Shown here: one piece after another, positions 60,901 through 64,000 of the stretch | How the letters are laid out: each line of letters begins with the position of its first letter | Position numbering within the stretch: the first letter of the stretch is position 1 | Source: Xenorhabdus hominickii | GTDB taxonomy: Bacteria; Pseudomonadota; Gammaproteobacteria; Enterobacterales; Enterobacteriaceae | Assembly: GCF_002632725.1 (NCBI RefSeq) | Contig: NZ_NJAI01000009.1 | Span: forward strand, 1 to 64,000 | Direction of reading: 5' to 3' | Length of the DNA: 64,000 nt | The notes under the pieces: generated by a model | The model's input: only the letters and a program-made list of their open reading frames with translations | Databases searched by the model: none | What the model was told of the DNA's origin: nothing | Program-made: the position numbers and the translations under genes

Positions 60901-62681
60901 TCGGATAGAGATGCCTGTACGTAATGACCAACATTGAAGCCACTACCGCCTACAATTTCTATACGAACAGTACTGGCTGCCTGTGGCATGATGACTTCGG
61001 CTATTTTTGTCCAAGTCGCTACATTTGATCCTATAGTTATTACGGCAGTTTTCCCTTTGAGAGAGTCTTCATTTGATTGTGCGGCAAGAGTTGCTCTATT
61101 GGCAGCATCCAGCGCCTTACTTTCTGAGACTGACGCTAATTCCGCTTTTTTAGTTGCCAAAGTAGCGGCTTCTTGTGCTGCATTTTTTGATGATACTGCA
61201 ACAGATTCCGATGCTTTTACAGATGCCTGAGAAGCAGACGCAAGTTGTGCTGAATTTGCGGCATTGGTTTCTGAGGTTTTGGCGGCATCTTGAGAGCTTT
61301 TAGCTGCTTTTTCTGCGTTGGCAGTATTGGTTTCTGAGGTTTTGGCAGTGATTTCGCTTGCCTTTGAATTAGTCTCTGATAGCTTTGCGGCGTTAGCTGC
61401 ATCAGCCGCAATTTTTGCATCATTCCCCATTTTCGCAAGAGTGTTCGCCGCATCTTTTGCCGACTTTTCAGCTTCTGACTTAGATGCTGCTGCATTATTT
61501 TCTGATGCCTTAGCATTTTTCTCTGCGGTGGTGGCGTTATTTTCTGACGACTTGGCGTTAGTCTCAGACGTTTTCGCAGAATTTGCAGAACTTGCCGCAC
61601 CGGATGCTGAGGTTGCAGCATTATTGGCTGAACTAATTGCTTTATTGGCCTCTTGTTCTGCTTTACTTGCAGAAGCAGAAGCATTAGAGGCAGATTTAGT
61701 TGAGGTATCACTGGATGCTGCTGCGTTAGTTTCAGAGGCTTTTGTTGCTATTTGTGAATCGGCTGCTTGTTTGGCTTTTTCAGTTGCAGAATCCGCAGAA
61801 GATTTAGCATTAGTCTCTGATGACTTAGCGCTAACTTCGGATGATTTTGCGTTAGTCTCTGAGGTTTTAGAAGCAAGTTCGGATGCTTTAGCAGCGTTAG
61901 AAAAATTACCCGCATTAATTTCAGAAACCTTTGTAGCCGCCTGAGACTCATTTGCCCCTTTAGCTGAGTTAGCGGCATTAGTTTCCGACACCTTAGTCAC
62001 AGTTTGTAAAGCCGCTGCCGCTTTCGCTGAATTAGCCGCATTAATTTCAGATGTCTTAGCATTGGCTTCTGAAGTTTTTGCTGCCGATTGAGACATGGAT
62101 GCTGCAACTTGGGAATCCTTCGCAGCTTTAGCTGAATTCTCAGCTTGTGTTTCACTGGTCTTAGCCGCTATTTGTGAGTCTTTTGCTGCTTTCGCTGAAC
62201 CAGCCGCATTTTCTGCTTGATTACCTGCATCTGAAATCAGTGTCTGATTTTTATCAAACCACTCTATACGGGCTTTGTGTGACGCATAGATCGTTTCCAG
62301 TGAATCAGCCTTGAATGTAGTACCGTCATCTCGGACAATAACGACTGGTGATGGGGAAGTTAACCAGTTTCGAATTTCACGGGAATCACCGGATATTGAG
62401 TGAAGCAAGGCTGAGAACCGAGCGCTAAACTGCGACAAATCCCCTTCGTAAGTGGTAATGATACGGCAGGGCTGATCCTTGATTGAATTTCCCTTGTAAA
62501 CCTCTACCAGAGTAAGTTCTGTATTACTCTGAACACTTTCAATTTCATATAAGAGATTATCAGAACCAATAAGCACCATGCCCGGCATAACGCCATATTT
62601 CGCCTGTGACCAAAAAGTTCCAACACCGGTAACATTTTTACTGCCTTTCTCAAAAGAATTAGTACCTTCCCTGTACCACAT
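57915..62681 (-). CDS. Long tail fibre with S74 chaperone domain
   Basis: 1588 residues. N-terminal 145 residues form the tail attachment (MWYREGTNSFEKGSKNVTGV). Residues about 150-545 are an Ala/Ser/Thr/Asn/Lys heptad-like coiled coil with recurring SETNAKSSE units. The rest is a beta-rich shaft with about seven copies of (Y/F)xKGESDxKY. The C-terminus (SDKRSKENIEKIS, AGLIAQEVQDILPEAV) is an S74 intramolecular chaperone that cleaves itself off after trimerisation. Determines host binding. Promoter upstream carries a dyad operator. Confidence 0.92.
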   Translation of the reverse strand: MWYREGTNSFEKGSKNVTGVGTFWSQAKYGVMPGMVLIGSDNLLYEIESVQSNTELTLVEVYKGNSIKDQPCRIITTYEGDLSQFSARFSALLHSISGDSREIRNWLTSPSPVVIVRDDGTTFKADSLETIYASHKARIEWFDKNQTLISDAGNQAENAAGSAKAAKDSQIAAKTSETQAENSAKAAKDSQVAASMSQSAAKTSEANAKTSEINAANSAKAAAALQTVTKVSETNAANSAKGANESQAATKVSEINAGNFSNAAKASELASKTSETNAKSSEVSAKSSETNAKSSADSATEKAKQAADSQIATKASETNAAASSDTSTKSASNASASASKAEQEANKAISSANNAATSASGAASSANSAKTSETNAKSSENNATTAEKNAKASENNAAASKSEAEKSAKDAANTLAKMGNDAKIAADAANAAKLSETNSKASEITAKTSETNTANAEKAAKSSQDAAKTSETNAANSAQLASASQASVKASESVAVSSKNAAQEAATLATKKAELASVSESKALDAANRATLAAQSNEDSLKGKTAVITIGSNVATWTKIAEVIMPQAASTVRIEIVGGSGFNVGHYVQASLSEIVLRSGNGHPKGINAVIYRTNTSAVNKIATINTENDKYDVYVHLGAFAFSLICNAQQANATILNLGALSTPSATLPEGVLEGKTYNYVLSSSDEYGNLSVDKNMYGPGFVSGMQGQDRTWLEPKEGNAYWLANIGDQYVGEFKHPKKSGTAAILEEHYTKGESDSKYALKNSQEELKVGYISAKWVNNYAGIKLQKPDDRYALIETTPHGSAPLNFIYRDPNGNNISVASLPTETGVIALQGYSYSKDEINQNFVKSDTINLGKSWTALKTISSGEWGQPIGYSTMVHIDSIGLPNGFGDHGYWHVIAARDMAQGYAGFLTGFDKGHVYYGFSNTKEGNPTWVRVYTENHKPSASDVDAYAKGESDSRNYSSLPYVMKQSGGDNSDLNNWPNNRVAFVYHDAENSAQETGVGASFAHGNYVLQLVSRYYGNGDVLKFRTKNGDNNTWNPWHHIATTNWTYSQGDIDAKVNGRMANGTAYTKGESDDKYQPKGNYANAASHTFSGDVRAPHIITGSGNNLSYFFQRDGAWVWTAQQNGNWQGEIKHPGRGGVFALQGDSYSKGESDGKFQAKGNYAIAGSSYLKEESSTLFAGYAKSLPDLNDRNFTFFFTGDDSSGWAKGVNINWRTGGDTGQFFVDSLGKFRARFLNDNGTIAEKGFLYLGDAYTKGESDGKYQTKIGQSISFGESQQAWTTAQFIDWIKSKGAFDTGYWLVRGSWWYAGNCYISDTGVGNIHLAGCTVEVVGLIGAYTIKIITPTTSASGEVNKEFIYVNNGNGNDYSPGWRRLYNTSSPPTASEVGAYSKGESDNKYQLKGNFANKGESYTKGESDSRYFEKSGDLHLNRAARRHIVFHNGSQIDGYIFKDPNGHLMFNNGVHGGDWQMQTNGAFYCGGNGNFNDVYIRSDKRSKENIEKISDAGQKLSKLRGYTYTVSDDNNNSSRSAGLIAQEVQDILPEAVTKDEKGLLRLNYNSVIGLLVEAVKDLQKQVDALKNNM

Positions 62682-62703
62682 TTCATATTTCCTTTTCAGA
62701 TGT

Positions 62704-62731
62704 ATAATAGGTATTTAATTACTTACAATAA
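62704..62731 (-). promoter_or_regulatory. Tail-fibre promoter with dyad operator
   Basis: TTATTG, 16-bp spacer, TATTAT on minus; dyad TAGGTA-N6-TACTTA (62708-62725) in the spacer. A late structural gene under the same operator as replication genes. Confidence 0.65.
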
Positions 62732-62761
62732 AAATAATATTACCACACTCAATAACGCCAT

Positions 62762-64000
62762 TTACAGCAAACCAAGCCTTACTCGTAAAACACCTTTTTC
62801 GTCATAAACATCAATGCGATTATTGGAGATGTTTAACCTTCCCTGTCCAGACGTTTGACCATTCATTTCTAGCTGACCATTTTTGCCAAATCTCCAGCCT
62901 GTTTTCCCTGCTGAGTAGTTGTCAGATTGCAAGTCGCCAACCTTACCGCTACTTATTGAGCCATCTTTGATATAAGCGGCATTCATATAGGTAGTGCCAT
63001 TTTCAACAACAAACGGGGTTGTCACTGCACCATTGTTTACATTTATTAAACCAAATCGATCTGCCTGAACAAGAAATTGTGAGGCATTGTTATTGACTCC
63101 TAATGCCATACCTGCTGCATATTTTTTCCCATCTTTAGTCGTTTCTACTTTCAGATTCCAAGAAGCGGAAATTTTACCGTTAATATCAGCTACTGTTTTT
63201 GTGGTCTGCTGAACAATTGCAGCATTCTCATTAACTTTTGCTTGAACCGTATCCACCCGGTTCCCAAGAGCCGAGTCACCATTAACACGCGCTGTTTGCT
63301 CTACTTTTACAGCAGCCTCATTAGCATTGGTTTTTGCCAGAACTTTAGATATTTCCTCTGCTAAAGCATCATCTTTGGTAGCTCTAGCACTGGCTTCATT
63401 GGATACCGCACTGGCAATATCTTTTTGAGTTTTAGCACTCAAGACATTGACACTATCAGCTAAACTTTTATCGGAAGTTGTACGTGCGTTTTTTTCTGTC
63501 AATACTGCTGCTTCAATATCCTTGCTAGTCTGTGTCTTAAGACGTTCAACACTTTGAGACAGAGCATCATCTTTAGTTGCGCGGGTATTCTTTTCCTCAT
63601 CAAGTTGAGATTTGATGTCTGTCCCGACTTCGCTTCTTAACTGAGTGATTTGCCTAGATAATGCTTCATCTGCATTCGCCCGTGTTTGTTTTTCTTCATT
63701 CAATTGAGCATTGATGCTTTGGTTTACTTCGCTTTTTAGCTGAGTTACCTGTTTAGACAATGCCTCATCTGAATTTGCACGGGTTTGCTTTTCTTCATTC
63801 AGTTGCGCATTGATACTTTCATTGATTTCACTTTTTAACTGAGTAACCTGTCTGGATAATGCTTCATCTGCATTCGTTCGTGTTTGTTTTTCCTCACTTA
63901 ACTGAGCCTTGATGTTTTGATCGACTTCACTTTTCAGTTGGGTAACTTGTCTGGATAATGCCTCATCCGCATTAGCTCGTGTCTGTTTTTCCTCACTTAA
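62762..64000 (-). CDS. J-like central tail fibre/host specificity protein, C-terminal part
   Basis: Runs off the right edge (open to 64000). About 413 residues visible. First part is tandem 33-residue coiled-coil repeats (LSRQVTQLKSEV...EEKQTRANADEA), then a DUF1983-type domain (SASWNLKVETTKDGKKYAAG; FLVQADRFGLINVNN) and a C-terminal beta segment (GWRFGKNGQLEMNG). Homologous position to the tail tip protein J of lambdoid siphoviruses. Confidence 0.8.
   Translation of the reverse strand, partial: LSEEKQTRANADEALSRQVTQLKSEVDQNIKAQLSEEKQTRTNADEALSRQVTQLKSEINESINAQLNEEKQTRANSDEALSKQVTQLKSEVNQSINAQLNEEKQTRANADEALSRQITQLRSEVGTDIKSQLDEEKNTRATKDDALSQSVERLKTQTSKDIEAAVLTEKNARTTSDKSLADSVNVLSAKTQKDIASAVSNEASARATKDDALAEEISKVLAKTNANEAAVKVEQTARVNGDSALGNRVDTVQAKVNENAAIVQQTTKTVADINGKISASWNLKVETTKDGKKYAAGMALGVNNNASQFLVQADRFGLINVNNGAVTTPFVVENGTTYMNAAYIKDGSISSGKVGDLQSDNYSAGKTGWRFGKNGQLEMNGQTSGQGRLNISNNRIDVYDEKGVLRVRLGLL
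63650..64000 (-). repeat. 99-bp tandem coding repeats
   Basis: Near-identical 99-bp units, each encoding LS(R/K)QVTQLKSEV(D/N)QxIxAQLxEEKQTRxNxDEA, at least three within the window and continuing beyond it; later units diverge. Prone to copy-number change. Confidence 0.8.

Noticed and set aside
61318..61944. 208-codon + strand ORF opposite the tail fibre
   Set aside because: Antisense shadow of the Ala/Ser/Thr-rich coiled coil; low-complexity mirror.
63650..64000. Regular repeats as a CRISPR array
   Set aside because: Units are contiguous, coding and without unique spacers.
1..64000. tRNA or rRNA genes
   Set aside because: No cloverleaf with a CCA-type acceptor or rRNA-like stretch noticed by eye; a tRNA scan would be needed to be certain.

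Overview
This window reads as most of a low-GC, gammaproteobacterial phage-plasmid (temperate siphovirus kept as a circular plasmid). It combines a RepFIB/P1-type replicon with iterons, a ParA plus ribbon-helix-helix partition pair and a tyrosine recombinase with a virulent-phage-like replication and nucleotide set (RecA, FEN-type exonuclease, SSB-like protein, DnaE, DnaG-like primase, DnaB-like helicase, ATP-dependent ligase, SbcCD, RuvC-like resolvase, NrdAB, ThyA, DHFR, MazG-like, dNMP-kinase-like), a CobS/CobT-like pair, and holin/endolysin/spanin/tail fibre genes. From knowledge of the group this gene set resembles the SSU5/pHCM2/pMT1 lineage. An E-type colicin, Rz/Rz1 and many Morganellaceae/Yersinia-like accessory genes suggest an enteric host, possibly Morganellaceae; that is inference.

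Layout. 0-2.3 kb: toxin-antitoxin debris and a Dam-type methylase. 2.4-17.6 kb: leftward early/metabolic genes ending with sbcCD. 17.7-20 kb: origin (AGATCCA heptamers, a DnaA-like box, ten upstream iterons, rep gene on +, six downstream iterons). 20-36 kb: leftward recombination/replication block (Acb2-like candidate, recA, FEN, SSB, DnaE split in two by a decayed homing-endonuclease ORF, CobS with a complete intein, CobT). 36-38.3 kb: Xre-type regulator, integrase and a core-site-like palindrome. 38.3-45 kb: accessory island with an E-type DNase colicin and immunity gene under a LexA box, a Ner-like regulator, a structured C4-like intergenic region, intact VapBC and HigA/RelE-type modules and several broken toxin-antitoxin modules. 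45-52.3 kb: ligase, primase, helicase, Sm-like protein. 52.6-55.4 kb: GNAT-like gene, parA/RHH, TacAT-type module. 55.4-64 kb: spanins, endolysin, holin, a 1588-residue tail fibre and the C-terminal part of a J-like tail tip protein running off the window.

Most striking is a dispersed 18-bp dyad, TA(A/G)GTA-N6-TAC(C/T)TA, found in front of nearly every operon (about 18 copies seen by eye). In the clearest cases it fills the spacer between -35 and -10 boxes of a sigma70-like promoter, with its last TA forming the start of the -10 box. This looks like an immunity or global-repressor regulon covering replication, metabolic and tail genes, including the promoter of the Xre gene, which makes that protein a candidate repressor. 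Other notable items are the split dnaE with a UDG-like C-terminal domain, the intein inside the Walker A motif of CobS, iterons that double as the rep terminator, a recombinase-core-like site beside the integrase, and a degenerate toxin-antitoxin graveyard.
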